From an uncultured Candidatus Melainabacteria bacterium (lineage in GTDB: Bacteria; Cyanobacteriota; Vampirovibrionia; Gastranaerophilales; Gastranaerophilaceae): a stretch of DNA of 64,000 nucleotides. Where the stretch lies: the NCBI GenBank assembly GCA_934728585.1, contig CAKVDZ010000009.1, positions 1 to 64,000 of the forward strand, in the 5' to 3' direction. A program made the position numbers and the translations under genes. Position 1 is the first letter of the stretch. Every line of letters starts with the position of its first letter. Below, in pieces: positions 8,701-17,870 of the stretch. Below the pieces are notes generated by a model. The model had not been told where the DNA came from. It saw only the letters and a list, made by a program, of their open reading frames with translations, and did not search any database.

Positions 8701-9018
8701 TTATTCGTCTTTTGCAAGAGGTCTTAAAAGAATTATTGAACTCAAATTAAGTTGTAAAAAGTTATGATATTCAGTTCTTCTTTCTGGAATAAGTCTGTGT
8801 TTTATTTCGCAATCCTTAATTGCCACAAATCGTTTTACACCGTTTAAGATATCTGATAAAACTCTGTTCTTTTTACCAGTTTTTGGCATAAATACATAGC
8901 CTTTGATTTCGTAATCTTGAGTTACAACAAGAACTTTTTCTGACCAAACGCCTGAAATAAAGTCTTCTTGTACTGATTTTCTAATATTAAATTCTTTTTC
9001 GTTGTTTTCTTCTGACAT
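8701..9018 (-). CDS. small conserved protein, possibly DUF6812-like
   Basis: A 105-residue soluble protein, probably a small beta-barrel. Its core KVLVVTQDYEIKGYVFMP is followed by a RVLSDILNGVKRFVAIKD pattern. This repeating strand and R-x-LSD-x-LN arrangement resembles DUF6812, a small family of unknown function; the assignment is from memory of the pattern and not certain. The Shine-Dalgarno AAGAGG lies 7 nt upstream of the ATG. It sits 12 bases downstream of the pilus platform gene on the same strand, so it is probably part of that operon and may relate to pilus or adhesion regulation. Confidence 0.55.
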   Translation of the reverse strand: MSEENNEKEFNIRKSVQEDFISGVWSEKVLVVTQDYEIKGYVFMPKTGKKNRVLSDILNGVKRFVAIKDCEIKHRLIPERRTEYHNFLQLNLSSIILLRPLAKDE

Positions 9019-9029
9019 AATGACCTCTT

Positions 9030-10235
9030 TTAAGCTGTGTAAGAACTGAATAATGGTAGATATAATGCTAAGGCTAAGACAAGTACGATACTACCAATGA
9101 CGATTAACATCAAAGGTTCAATCATTTTTGTCAAAGTATCAATAATACCGTCAAGTTTTTTATCAATAAACATTGTTGCTTGATACAACATATCACCCAA
9201 ACGACCTGATTGTTCACCTGTTGCAATCATGAACAAAATCATTTTAGGCATTACACCTACAGATCTCAAGGCTAACGATAAGTGTTGACCTTGTTGAACC
9301 TTTGTTGTCGCTTCGTTTAACTTTTGTTGTAATGTATAATTTGTTAACGTAATGTTTGATAGGTACAAGCAGTCGATAATCGGAATACCAGCTTCGTAAG
9401 CTACCTGCATTACTGCTACGAAGTTTGAAAAGTTTGAATATTCAATTAAAGATGAAAGTAGTGGTACCTTTAAAACATAATTGTCTATCATTCGTTTTGA
9501 CGTTTGCCAAGTGAATGCAGTATAAACAGTTGCAATTAATGAAATGAAAATTACTGGAATTAAAATCCAATAAGTTTTTAATGTAAGACCAATATTCATC
9601 AAGAATGCTGTAATTGGTGGTAATTCTTTACCTAAATTATCGAACATATCTTTAAATGCGGGAAATACGAATACTAACATGATTGTTACGATAACAATTG
9701 CCAAACAAATTACAAATATCGGATACATCAAAGTTCCAATAACTTTACTTTTAATCGCAGCTTCTTTTTTCTGTAATTCTAACAAACGTTCAAGAGTTTT
9801 TTCCAATTCCCCTGAATCTTCACCAGCTCTAACTAGACCAATATAAATTTGTCCGAAAACTTTAGGATATTTTGCAACTGTATCAGCGAAAGTGGAACCA
9901 GCGATAATTTGACGCCTTAATTCTTTTGCAATATTTCTAAGCTTTGCTTTTGCAGCATCGTTTTCCAAGAACATCAAGGCTTCAATAACAGGAATACCAG
10001 ATTGAACTAATATTTGGAACGTTGATGTAAAATCAATTTTATCTTGCAAAGACATTTTTTGAATTTTCTTTGCAACAACTTTTTGTTCTTCGCCTTTTGT
10101 ATCTTCTGAAATTTGAGTAGGAAGCAACGACATCTTACGGATAATCATTCTGGCTTCTTTGTGGTTTTCAGCCTCGATTTTACCCTTTACGACATCTTTA
10201 TTATTTTTTAGAGCTACATAATTATATATTGGCAT
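9030..10235 (-). CDS. pilC: type IV pilus/type II secretion inner-membrane platform protein PilC/GspF
   Basis: A 401-residue protein starting MPIYNYVALKN, as is typical of the family. Two T2SSF domains lie at about 68-190 and 272-394, each followed by membrane helices (about 168-190, 218-242 and 370-395). The conserved FxxxLAxLLxAGxP-type pattern appears as FTSTFQILVQSGIPVIEAL and again as FVAVMQVAYEAGIPIIDCL. It sits in the inner membrane and couples the PilB/GspE ATPase to pseudopilus or pilus assembly. The start has TAAGGAG with about 6 nt spacing, 11 bases after the ATPase gene. Confidence 0.93.
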   Translation of the reverse strand: MPIYNYVALKNNKDVVKGKIEAENHKEARMIIRKMSLLPTQISEDTKGEEQKVVAKKIQKMSLQDKIDFTSTFQILVQSGIPVIEALMFLENDAAKAKLRNIAKELRRQIIAGSTFADTVAKYPKVFGQIYIGLVRAGEDSGELEKTLERLLELQKKEAAIKSKVIGTLMYPIFVICLAIVIVTIMLVFVFPAFKDMFDNLGKELPPITAFLMNIGLTLKTYWILIPVIFISLIATVYTAFTWQTSKRMIDNYVLKVPLLSSLIEYSNFSNFVAVMQVAYEAGIPIIDCLYLSNITLTNYTLQQKLNEATTKVQQGQHLSLALRSVGVMPKMILFMIATGEQSGRLGDMLYQATMFIDKKLDGIIDTLTKMIEPLMLIVIGSIVLVLALALYLPLFSSYTA

Positions 10236-10246
10236 TATTTAACTCC

Positions 10247-12262
10247 TTACTCATTAACAAGACCCAATACACGAACAAATTCATCAATTGTTGTATCACC
10301 AGTTAAGATGTGGTGGAAACAAGCTTGATTTAATGTTCTCATACCGCAAGCAACTGCTGCATCTTCAATTTCAATATCGTGAGCACCTTGTGAAATTAGC
10401 TTTTTGATTTCTTTTGTAATTGGAAGAATTTCAAATACCCCAAGACGACCTTTATATCCAGTCATATTGCATTCTGCGCAACCTGTTGGTTTATAAAGTT
10501 TTGTTTTCATCAATTTTTGAATATCATCTTCGTCAACCAAAATTTGGGCTGCTTCTTCGTGAGTTGGGAAGTAAGCTTGTTTACATTTACACAATTTTCT
10601 TACAAGACGTTGAGCGATTACACCTGACAAGGTTGAAGATACAAGGTAATCTTTTGCACCCATTTCAATCAAACGAGTAACAGTAGCTGCCGCAGAGTTT
10701 GTGTGGACTGTACTTAATACCAAGTGACCAGTCAAGGCAGCAGATATCGCTACCTCAAGTGTTTCGTAGTCACGAATTTCACCAACAAGGATAATGTCAG
10801 GGTCTTGTCTTAAAATTGCTCTCATACAAAATGCAAATGTGATACCTGCTTTCGTATTAACTTGCGATTGGTTAACCCCCTCAAGTTTGATTTCGACTGG
10901 GTCTTCAATTGTGGTAATATTTACGCTCTCGGTATTCAATACTCTCAATAATGAATACAATGTAGTTGTTTTACCAGAACCTGTAGGACCTGATGTCAAA
11001 ATAATTCCGTTCGGGCATGCAATCATTTTTTTGATAATTTCTAAATCTTCTTCTGTTGCACCAGCAATATCAATATTTTTTTCGGCAGAATCAAAGCTTA
11101 CTGGAGGTGCAAGTACACGAATTACAATCTTTTCCTTACCACTTACTGGAAGTGAGTTGATACGGAAGTCGAATGTTTTACCTTTGAATTTGATAGAAAA
11201 GCTACCATCTTGAGGACGTCTGTGTTCTGCGATGTTCATTCTTGAAAGAACTTTAAAACGTGTGATTACCGCCATTTCAACCCTTGACGGAATTTCAATT
11301 ACCTCTCTCAAAATACCATCGATACGGTATCTTACAACGTGGTTTTGAAGACGTGGCTCAATGTGAATATCTGATGCGTGTTGTTCAATTGCGTCTGTGA
11401 TAATTTTGTTTACCAATTGGGCAACTGAACCTGATGAATCTTGCAATTCTTTTTCAATTTGTTCCCAAATTGATTCTTCTACGTCTAATTCAAGAGCTTC
11501 TTCTTCTACTTTTTTTACGATTTTACGAGTTTCTTGTTTAGAAGATGAGAAGTATTTGTTGAGTGCATTTTGAAATTCTATGTGCGTAATTAAGAAAGGT
11601 ATTGGAGTTTGACCTGTCAAATACACAATATCTTTTAAAACATTGGTATTGCTAGGATCAACCATACCTAACTTAATAGTTTTTCCATCTGAACTTAATG
11701 GAATAACTTTATTTGTTCTGATAAAATCTTCAGGAAGCATATTAACATACTTATCCTGATTTCTTATCATTTCAGCTGTTGCAACTTCAATACCTTGTTG
11801 TTGGTGCAAAGCTGTTTTTAATTGATCAAGTGTAATAAAACCTAAGCTGTAAAGGGTTGAACCTAAAGGCATACCCATTTTTTTGCTTTCAGCTAGGGCT
11901 TCAATTAACTGGATATCAGTAATTTGACCATTTTCGATTAAAATTTCACCAAGACGTTTTTTTGTTCCACCAGTTGCGAGGTGATCTGGTGAGCCTTTTG
12001 GCACCATTTCCTGAACTATTGTTACCAAAAAGTCATTCAACTCGTGAGGTGATACTTGCAAAAACTTAGTGTTGCAGTTTAACATCTTTCTTACATCTTG
12101 AAGAATTCTGTCTTTATTACTTTCTGAACAAGTAACAGCAAAAAGAGTGTTATCCTTTATATCGATTGGTACAAACTTAAGAGTTTCAAGTACCTTTAAA
12201 TCGAATTTAGAGATAACCTCTTTATTAATGCTCGATTTTAGTTTTGTTAGTTGTTCATTCAT
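10247..12262 (-). CDS. pilB: type IV pilus/type II secretion assembly ATPase PilB/GspE
   Basis: A 671-residue hexameric secretion ATPase. Two N-terminal MshEN-type regions precede the motor. The second (about 104-165: RLGEILIENGQITDIQLIEAL, LGSTLYSLGFIT) carries the pattern that binds cyclic di-GMP in MshE-like ATPases. The catalytic part (about 270-665) has Walker A GPTGSGKTT, the Asp box around TTIEDPVE, Walker B ILRQDPDIILVGEIRD and the His box TVHTNSA. A four-Cys zinc site is made by CKCK and CAEC, followed by the typical GYKGRLGVFEIL. Since GGDEF-type proteins are encoded nearby, control of assembly by c-di-GMP is plausible but unproven. Confidence 0.95.
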   Translation of the reverse strand: MNEQLTKLKSSINKEVISKFDLKVLETLKFVPIDIKDNTLFAVTCSESNKDRILQDVRKMLNCNTKFLQVSPHELNDFLVTIVQEMVPKGSPDHLATGGTKKRLGEILIENGQITDIQLIEALAESKKMGMPLGSTLYSLGFITLDQLKTALHQQQGIEVATAEMIRNQDKYVNMLPEDFIRTNKVIPLSSDGKTIKLGMVDPSNTNVLKDIVYLTGQTPIPFLITHIEFQNALNKYFSSSKQETRKIVKKVEEEALELDVEESIWEQIEKELQDSSGSVAQLVNKIITDAIEQHASDIHIEPRLQNHVVRYRIDGILREVIEIPSRVEMAVITRFKVLSRMNIAEHRRPQDGSFSIKFKGKTFDFRINSLPVSGKEKIVIRVLAPPVSFDSAEKNIDIAGATEEDLEIIKKMIACPNGIILTSGPTGSGKTTTLYSLLRVLNTESVNITTIEDPVEIKLEGVNQSQVNTKAGITFAFCMRAILRQDPDIILVGEIRDYETLEVAISAALTGHLVLSTVHTNSAAATVTRLIEMGAKDYLVSSTLSGVIAQRLVRKLCKCKQAYFPTHEEAAQILVDEDDIQKLMKTKLYKPTGCAECNMTGYKGRLGVFEILPITKEIKKLISQGAHDIEIEDAAVACGMRTLNQACFHHILTGDTTIDEFVRVLGLVNE

Positions 12263-12279
12263 TTATTTCTTCGTGTTTG

Positions 12280-14391
12280 TTATAACGCATCGTCATAGTT
12301 TGATTTATAGTTTGTTCCGATATCTTCTGAATCTTTCATGATTTTCGGAGTTAACATAATTACTAACTCAGTTTTAACTTTTTCTGTTCGCGTGCTTCTG
12401 AAGGCTGCACCAATTATAGGTATATCTCCTAGGAATGGAATTTTACCTACATTCTTTTGTTCGTCTTCTTGTACTAAACCGCCGATTATTAAAGTTTCGT
12501 TATCTTTAATTCTAAGGTTTTTCAAATTAACTGTTCTTTTCTTGATAAGTTGGGCTTGTAAATCTCCATTATCTGTAATTGCGTCCCCTTTTGTTGAGTA
12601 ATCAGCATCAAAGTCTATGCTCAAGTACCCAGCTGGACTTATGAATGGAGTTATTGTAAATTGAAGACCTAAGTCATCAGCAATATCGTATTCTTTAGTT
12701 GTAGTAGGTTGTAGAGATGTACCTTCATTGAATTGAGAAGTAACTTTTTCAACATAACTTTCTGTAATATCAATTTCAGACGCTTCTCCATTTGTTAGCA
12801 TAATTTTAGGATTAGCTACTACACGACCTTTATTATTTGTTAGGACATAGTTTATTGCCCAACGTACTTGAGTTGGTCCAATAGGTCTAGCGTATGTTCC
12901 ATCTGGTCCAAAGATAATTGGAACTGTTGGTACGTTATTCTCACCGCGTGGAGTTGTTGTTGTACCACCACTGAACGTAGCTGTGAAATTAGGGCTATCC
13001 AAATACCATTGGTTTTCAAATGCTTTTGTACCAGTTTCTGTCAATTCTAGGATTGTTATATCCATAAGCGCTTGTGGTTGTTTAACATCATTTTTAGCAA
13101 TAAATTCTGAAATCGCTTTCAATTGGTTTTGAGAACCACCTAAAATGTTGATTGTACCACGTTTTGTAAAGTAACTTACAATCATTTTTGTATTACCAAA
13201 AGATGAAATTTTTACACTTCCAGAGCCTGATGAAGCGCCAGAACTACCGCTAGAAGCTCCACTTCCAGTGGCTCCTGAAGACGCTCCACCTCCAGAGCCA
13301 GCACTTGCCCCAGTGCTACCTGAACCTCCGCCAGTGCTACCTGCGCCACCAACTCCGCCTAATGTACATGCAATAACGTTTTTACCTAGAGAAATGCTAC
13401 TAGACGAACCGCTTGAAGAACCTCCAGAAGAACTTCCAGAAGAACTGCTACTACTACTTGATGAAGAAGAACTGCTTGATGAGCTTGCAAAACCTGTTAC
13501 TGAACCTTTATTTCCAAAATTAAAGAATTTTCTAGCAGGTTGAATGTTTGCAGCCAAACCAGTTGGTAATCCACTAGGTTGTGCTCCCTTTTGTTGTTGA
13601 TTTGTAGCAGGAGCTGTTGATGAATCCCATTTTGTAGATTGGCTTGCTTGGTCTGTTACACCTTGAGTCATTCTTAACATGTTACATACAAGTTCTGCCA
13701 TTTCTGCAGGTGTTGTGTGTTTTACTGTAAATGTTGTATCTAGTGGAGGTACGTCAAATTTTGCAACGATTTTCTTAACCATCGCAAGGTCATTTGGTGT
13801 ACCGAAAACTAATAGTTCATTTCTAGTTGCATTTGTTACAACTACGTCCCAGTTTGATAAACCAGGAGTATTTTTAGAAAATATGTTTTGATTTAAGAAG
13901 TTTGCAATTAATGCAGCATCAACATAATTTACGGGAACTGTAGATAAATTTTGCTTTGACCAACCTGATGAACGCGCAAAGTCTTGAGATGAAATAATTA
14001 AAGTTTTTCCATCTTGATAGTAAGTCAAGTTTGTAACTTGTAATACCATTCTAAATGCGTCATTTAATGGTACATTAACAAGATCTAATGTCACGTTACC
14101 AGTTGCTGAATTATGGAATACAATATTTAAACCAGCTTTATCTGCAAACATTCTCAAAACAGGTTGCACATTGGTATTTTTTAAACTTAATGTGATTTTT
14201 GGATTTGATTTAGTAATGTTTGTTGAACCTTGTAGATTAATAATATTAGTTGTTGGTGCACCTCTTAATACTGGTTTATTTTGTGCAACGGCAACCCTCA
14301 TATCACTTGCAAGTGCTATAGATGTTGTTATTATTGATACTACTGCTAAGACTAAAATTATTCCCCATAGTCTATAGTTTCTTTTTGTCAT
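12280..14391 (-). CDS. pilQ: outer-membrane secretin (PilQ/GspD family)
   Basis: A 703-residue protein with an N-terminal signal/anchor (about residues 9-28). An STN-like domain (about 60-118: VLRMFADKAGLNIVF) and an N1 domain (about 140-215) follow. An N2 domain is split by a long Ser/Gly-rich insertion of about 150 residues. The secretin pore domain lies at about 440-690, with VANPKIMLTNGEASE, GLQFTITPFIS and the signature LIIGGLVQEDE, PFLGDIPIIGAAFR. It forms the outer-membrane channel for the pilus or secreted substrates. GGGAGT precedes the ATG. Upstream is the PilP/GspC-like gene and downstream pilB and pilC; no pilM, pilN, pilO or pilin gene is present here. Confidence 0.93.
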   Translation of the reverse strand: MTKRNYRLWGIILVLAVVSIITTSIALASDMRVAVAQNKPVLRGAPTTNIINLQGSTNITKSNPKITLSLKNTNVQPVLRMFADKAGLNIVFHNSATGNVTLDLVNVPLNDAFRMVLQVTNLTYYQDGKTLIISSQDFARSSGWSKQNLSTVPVNYVDAALIANFLNQNIFSKNTPGLSNWDVVVTNATRNELLVFGTPNDLAMVKKIVAKFDVPPLDTTFTVKHTTPAEMAELVCNMLRMTQGVTDQASQSTKWDSSTAPATNQQQKGAQPSGLPTGLAANIQPARKFFNFGNKGSVTGFASSSSSSSSSSSSSSSSGSSSGGSSSGSSSSISLGKNVIACTLGGVGGAGSTGGGSGSTGASAGSGGGASSGATGSGASSGSSGASSGSGSVKISSFGNTKMIVSYFTKRGTINILGGSQNQLKAISEFIAKNDVKQPQALMDITILELTETGTKAFENQWYLDSPNFTATFSGGTTTTPRGENNVPTVPIIFGPDGTYARPIGPTQVRWAINYVLTNNKGRVVANPKIMLTNGEASEIDITESYVEKVTSQFNEGTSLQPTTTKEYDIADDLGLQFTITPFISPAGYLSIDFDADYSTKGDAITDNGDLQAQLIKKRTVNLKNLRIKDNETLIIGGLVQEDEQKNVGKIPFLGDIPIIGAAFRSTRTEKVKTELVIMLTPKIMKDSEDIGTNYKSNYDDAL
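13210..13490. repeat. low-complexity Ser/Gly-coding tract inside the secretin gene
   Basis: Two blocks of simple-sequence codons lie within the N2 region of the secretin: an almost pure serine run at about 13396-13484 and a Gly/Ser/Ala tract at about 13215-13360. They are separated by a short ordered-looking segment (ISLGKNVIACTLGG). The serine codons are mixed (AGT, AGC, TCT and others), so the tract is kept at the protein level rather than being a slippage-prone single-codon repeat. The complementary strand is open and would encode a Pro/Glu-rich peptide, which is an artefact of the composition. Confidence 0.85.
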
Positions 14392-14412
14392 TATTTACTC
14401 CCGATTATGTTT

Positions 14413-15351
14413 TTATCTTCTTTTTTTGTAACTTATGTTTCTTGCGTCAACACCACCAGAACCGCCAAAACGATTGTTTATATGGTCAGTACCTGTGTTG
14501 TTGTTCATATTTAAGGTTGCTAAAATTCTACCAACTGTTGCACGGTAAACATTTGCACCTCTTTTGATTGTTACAATCTTGTCGCTTATGCCAAGTATAG
14601 TAAATCCGTTAATTGTATCACCCTTTTTAACAAAGTAGTCTACATCGTTAATTTTTATGATAGCTGATGGACTGAATGGATCATACATAATACCTGAAAC
14701 CATTGTTTTCATTAACAAACTTGCATCTGAATTTTCTTTAACTTGGTCAGGTGGTAATATATAATTTGGATTTTGTTTTACAACTTTTTTCTTAACTGAA
14801 ACTTCACTTACAGGTAAAAATGGGTTCACTGCAACTTTGTCATCAATATTAACAACAGCTTTCTTCGAAGTTAAAACTTCTTTGCCGTTGTCTGATTTGT
14901 TTCCGCTTGCAATTAACATTGAATTAGGGTCGATACCGCCTCCGTTATTGTAAGCCATATAGTTCCCACCTTGTTGCGAGCCTGAAAAACCGCCTTGCAT
15001 ACCAGATTTTTCCATAACTGTAATGCCAGCATCTTCTGCACTAATAGCATTTAGTTGATCCATAGCTACAGTGTTTTGAATTTCTTCACCTGTTGCAGAT
15101 ATTGAATTTTCTGCACCAACATTATTTATTGCAGAGTATATGCCATATCCACTTAACAACAAGACTGAACTTAAAGCTACTGAAATAAATCCAAATAAAA
15201 CTTTTTCATTTTTAAATACATTATTAAATCTAATTTTTATAACATGAACAGTTGGTTTACTTATAGATGGTACGCTTTCTGTCAGTGTTGACGGAAAATT
15301 TAAGTATCTAGTTCTGTAACTAACTCTTTCATTACTAAATCCGCTAATCAT
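14413..15351 (-). CDS. PilP/GspC-like inner-membrane component of the pilus/secretion system
   Basis: A protein of about 312 residues with one transmembrane helix (near residues 55-75) and a long periplasmic part. The C-terminal 90 residues contain VAVNPFLPV, then VSGIMYDPFSPSAIIKINDVDYFVKKG, then GFTILGISDKIVTIKRG. This is the small beta domain of PilP and GspC, which docks to the secretin N-terminal domains. A Gly/Asn-rich linker joins the two. ATG at 15351 follows CGGGAATT; an in-frame GTG 12 codons upstream (15387) is possible but has no ribosome site. It is the first gene of the minus-strand pilus operon, 21 bases before the secretin, consistent with its role. Confidence 0.75.
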   Translation of the reverse strand: MISGFSNERVSYRTRYLNFPSTLTESVPSISKPTVHVIKIRFNNVFKNEKVLFGFISVALSSVLLLSGYGIYSAINNVGAENSISATGEEIQNTVAMDQLNAISAEDAGITVMEKSGMQGGFSGSQQGGNYMAYNNGGGIDPNSMLIASGNKSDNGKEVLTSKKAVVNIDDKVAVNPFLPVSEVSVKKKVVKQNPNYILPPDQVKENSDASLLMKTMVSGIMYDPFSPSAIIKINDVDYFVKKGDTINGFTILGISDKIVTIKRGANVYRATVGRILATLNMNNNTGTDHINNRFGGSGGVDARNISYKKRR

Positions 15352-15525
15352 AATTCCCGATTTCTTGTAATAGTTGTCTTTCCCCACATGCTATATGATT
15401 TTGAAGTACTTTTACAGTTTTTCACAATACCATGAGCATAATTATATAATAATATACTAGCATACATTTCAATAAAATTTCCATGCTCTATTAATTTTTT
15501 TAACAAAATCTTTAAATTTTTTTTT

Positions 15526-15544
15526 CTGATTATATAATATTCTC
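15526..15544 (+). promoter_or_regulatory. -10 element placed for leaderless transcription
   Basis: TATAAT at 15533-15538 is followed by only six bases (ATTCTC) before the ATG at 15545, so transcription should begin at or next to the start codon. The upstream sequence is a T-rich run without a ribosome-binding site. Confidence 0.6.
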
Positions 15545-17209
15545 ATGAAAGATATTGAATTATTCGCTCCTGTAAAAAAGCCTGAAGACATTGAAAACTT
15601 CTCAAAACACACTTCTTGCCGTAAATTTTATGTTTATCATAAGAAATTTATGGACAATAATTTTTCTTATATTTCTGAATTTATCGATGTTGCAAAACGT
15701 AATAATTGTAAAATTTATATTAACTTTAAGCACAACATTACAGAAGAAGATTTAGTAATCATTAAAAAAATGATTAAATATTTAAAAACTGTTAAAATTG
15801 ATGGTATTTTTATTAACAGTTTTGCGGTTTTGGAAGCGATTAAAGTATATACTTTACCTTTTGACGTAATAATTGATTCTTATTTTGATATCCATAATCT
15901 TTCTGGTATTGATTTTATGAATAATTTCCATAAAATTGATGAGGTCATTGTTACAGAAGAAATTTATTTGAAAAATATTGCGAAAATTAAAAAGTATACA
16001 AACCTGCCTTTGGCAATTGATTCTGATAATTTGCCGTGGTTTGCAGAGGATATCGAAAAACTTAATGCAATAAATGCTGTGGTTATCAAGGGTAAGTTTA
16101 ATTCATCTGATGAAATTTTAGAGGGTATAAGATTAATTGAAAAAATCTTAAGTAAACCAAAAGTCTTTAAAAATCAAAAATTGCCATTTAAGCACGTAAG
16201 AAAAAGTATTTACCAAACAAATCACTTTTCAGGCGATGTTGTTAGTGCAGAGGGACGTGATTTTAAATTTAGTCGAAATATTCAGGATTTTGAGTGGGAA
16301 TATACTTCGACTAAGCTACAAAAAGATGTAGTATACCAAAAAGAACAAGGGTACAAAATAAATTTAAGACTTTCCGAGTTAGAGCAAATAAAAGCTTTGA
16401 AAAAATTTATTACAAAAGTCGGATTTAACCCTGTAGATTCAATTGAATATGGTGAAATTGTTTCTACGGCAGACCTTGCAACAAGTAGTTTTGAAGCAGT
16501 AATTAAAAAGGTTAAAAAGTTCTGCAAGGCAAACGATATAAAATTTCAATTATCAACACCGAGAATATTGATTGAACGTGATTTTGATAGAGTTTATGAA
16601 TATTGCAAAACATTAGTTTTATCAGAACCGTCAGCATCTTCATTAATAATCAACAATATAGGCTATTTTTGGGCTGTTATTAACGATAGAGATTTATCTA
16701 GAATTCCTATTGAAATAGGGCATGGGGTAAATTTATTAAATAGTTTATCAATAAATTGTTTGAACAATTTGCACCCGATAGACACAATTGATTTTACTCC
16801 TCAAACTGATATTGCAAGTACATTGGCGACTTTAAAAAAGATTAAAAACGTAATTCCAAATAAAAAAATTACAATTGCAGGTAATATAAGAGTTCCGTCC
16901 TTGGGGCTTTGTCCATTGAACAATGATAGCGCTGTTGTATCACGACTTTCTTGCAAGGCTCCTTGTCATAGAGGTGGCTTTGCGCTTAAGGATCCGTCCT
17001 TGAAAAAGTTGTTTCCATTTACTTGTGATGGCTTTTGTAGAATGCATATGTTTGAAGATTCGATTTTAGAAAACTATGAAATGATTGATGAGTTAAAACA
17101 AGCTGGTGTAAACGAGTTTGTATTTGATTTTAGCGCGCTCAATGCTAAATTTATTCCAATATTGTTAACAAATTATTTAAATACGCGATGTGTGGGTAAT
17201 AAAAATTAG
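15545..17209 (+). CDS. peptidase-U32-like TIM-barrel protein
   Basis: A 554-residue soluble protein. The N-terminal half is a barrel-like series of strands starting ELFAPVKKPEDIENF. The second half resembles the U32 family, most of whose characterised members (UbiU/V, TrhP, RlhA) are prephenate-dependent or iron-sulphur RNA/quinone hydroxylation factors rather than proteases. A cysteine cluster near the C-terminus (LCPL, then SCKAPCHRGG, then TCDGFC) could bind an Fe-S cluster. The usual U32 signature is not exact, so the family call is tentative and the reaction unknown. It is transcribed alone, divergently from the pilus operon, with a -10 box 6 nt from the ATG and no Shine-Dalgarno. Confidence 0.55.
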   Translation: MKDIELFAPVKKPEDIENFSKHTSCRKFYVYHKKFMDNNFSYISEFIDVAKRNNCKIYINFKHNITEEDLVIIKKMIKYLKTVKIDGIFINSFAVLEAIKVYTLPFDVIIDSYFDIHNLSGIDFMNNFHKIDEVIVTEEIYLKNIAKIKKYTNLPLAIDSDNLPWFAEDIEKLNAINAVVIKGKFNSSDEILEGIRLIEKILSKPKVFKNQKLPFKHVRKSIYQTNHFSGDVVSAEGRDFKFSRNIQDFEWEYTSTKLQKDVVYQKEQGYKINLRLSELEQIKALKKFITKVGFNPVDSIEYGEIVSTADLATSSFEAVIKKVKKFCKANDIKFQLSTPRILIERDFDRVYEYCKTLVLSEPSASSLIINNIGYFWAVINDRDLSRIPIEIGHGVNLLNSLSINCLNNLHPIDTIDFTPQTDIASTLATLKKIKNVIPNKKITIAGNIRVPSLGLCPLNNDSAVVSRLSCKAPCHRGGFALKDPSLKKLFPFTCDGFCRMHMFEDSILENYEMIDELKQAGVNEFVFDFSALNAKFIPILLTNYLNTRCVGNKN

Positions 17210-17252
17210 TTATTCTTGTGTTAAAATAAACTTGTAAATGAAAGGGTAAAAA
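17210..17252 (+). promoter_or_regulatory. extended -10 promoter of the secreted-protein gene
   Basis: TTGTGTTAAAATAA contains an extended TGTG motif and a TAAAAT hexamer at 17222-17227. AAAGGG at 17240-17245 serves as ribosome site for the ATG at 17253. The same TGTGnTAnAAT pattern recurs before the genes at 17871 and 41490. Confidence 0.45.
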
Positions 17253-17804
17253 ATGAAAAAAATAAATATAATTGTTGCGGTTTTAGCGTTGATGTTGTTT
17301 ACAGGTATAAATTCAACAGAAATTTTTGCTGCGCCTCAAACACTACCAGCAAAACTAGGTAAACCAGTTGCCACAGAACAACCAAAACAAGCAGAAGTAA
17401 AAGCAACTACTGCTCAAACTCCAGTGTATACTTACACTCCAGTAAATGCGCTTACACTAGTAAAAAATCCAAACGTATTTTTGAACAAAAGAGTTAAGAT
17501 TACTGCAAAATTTGATAAATTTTCTAGCTTAGGTCTGGATTATAAGCCAACTATGAAAAGTTCTGACAAATATATAACTTTTTTAATTAGACGTGACGAT
17601 GCTCAAAACGATATTCCATTGTCTGAATTGAAAAATTTTATGAAACGTGAACTTGCTGAAAAATATATTGATTTAGAAACAGATGATGTTGTTGAGTATT
17701 CTGGATTAGTTTTCTCTACTGCACTTGGTGATGCGTGGTTAGAGGTTGAAGATTTTAAAATTATCTCTCAAAAATCTAAAAAAACTCCAACAAAAACTAA
17801 ATAG
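17253..17804 (+). CDS. secreted protein of unknown function
   Basis: A 183-residue protein with a clear Sec signal peptide (residues 1-26, KKINIIVAVLALMLFTG then cleavage after EIFA). A Gln/Lys/Ala-rich linker leads to a C-terminal domain of about 105 residues. This contains NVFLNKRVKITAKFDKFS, KYITFLIRRD and DVVEYSGLVFSTALGDAWLEVEDF, the pattern of a small OB-like beta barrel that could bind a ligand or nucleic acid. I do not recognise the family. It lies between two apparently independent genes and has its own promoter and ribosome site. The periplasm is the likely location. Confidence 0.6.
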   Translation: MKKINIIVAVLALMLFTGINSTEIFAAPQTLPAKLGKPVATEQPKQAEVKATTAQTPVYTYTPVNALTLVKNPNVFLNKRVKITAKFDKFSSLGLDYKPTMKSSDKYITFLIRRDDAQNDIPLSELKNFMKRELAEKYIDLETDDVVEYSGLVFSTALGDAWLEVEDFKIISQKSKKTPTKTK

Positions 17805-17870
17805 GCTATTTGTAGGAATAACTTATTTTTTACCTGTGATAGAATAACCATACAAATATGGAGTTTTATT

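Noticed and set aside
13268..13543. Pro/Glu-rich open frame opposite the secretin
   Set aside because: It is the complement of the Ser/Gly tract, with no ribosome site and biased composition.
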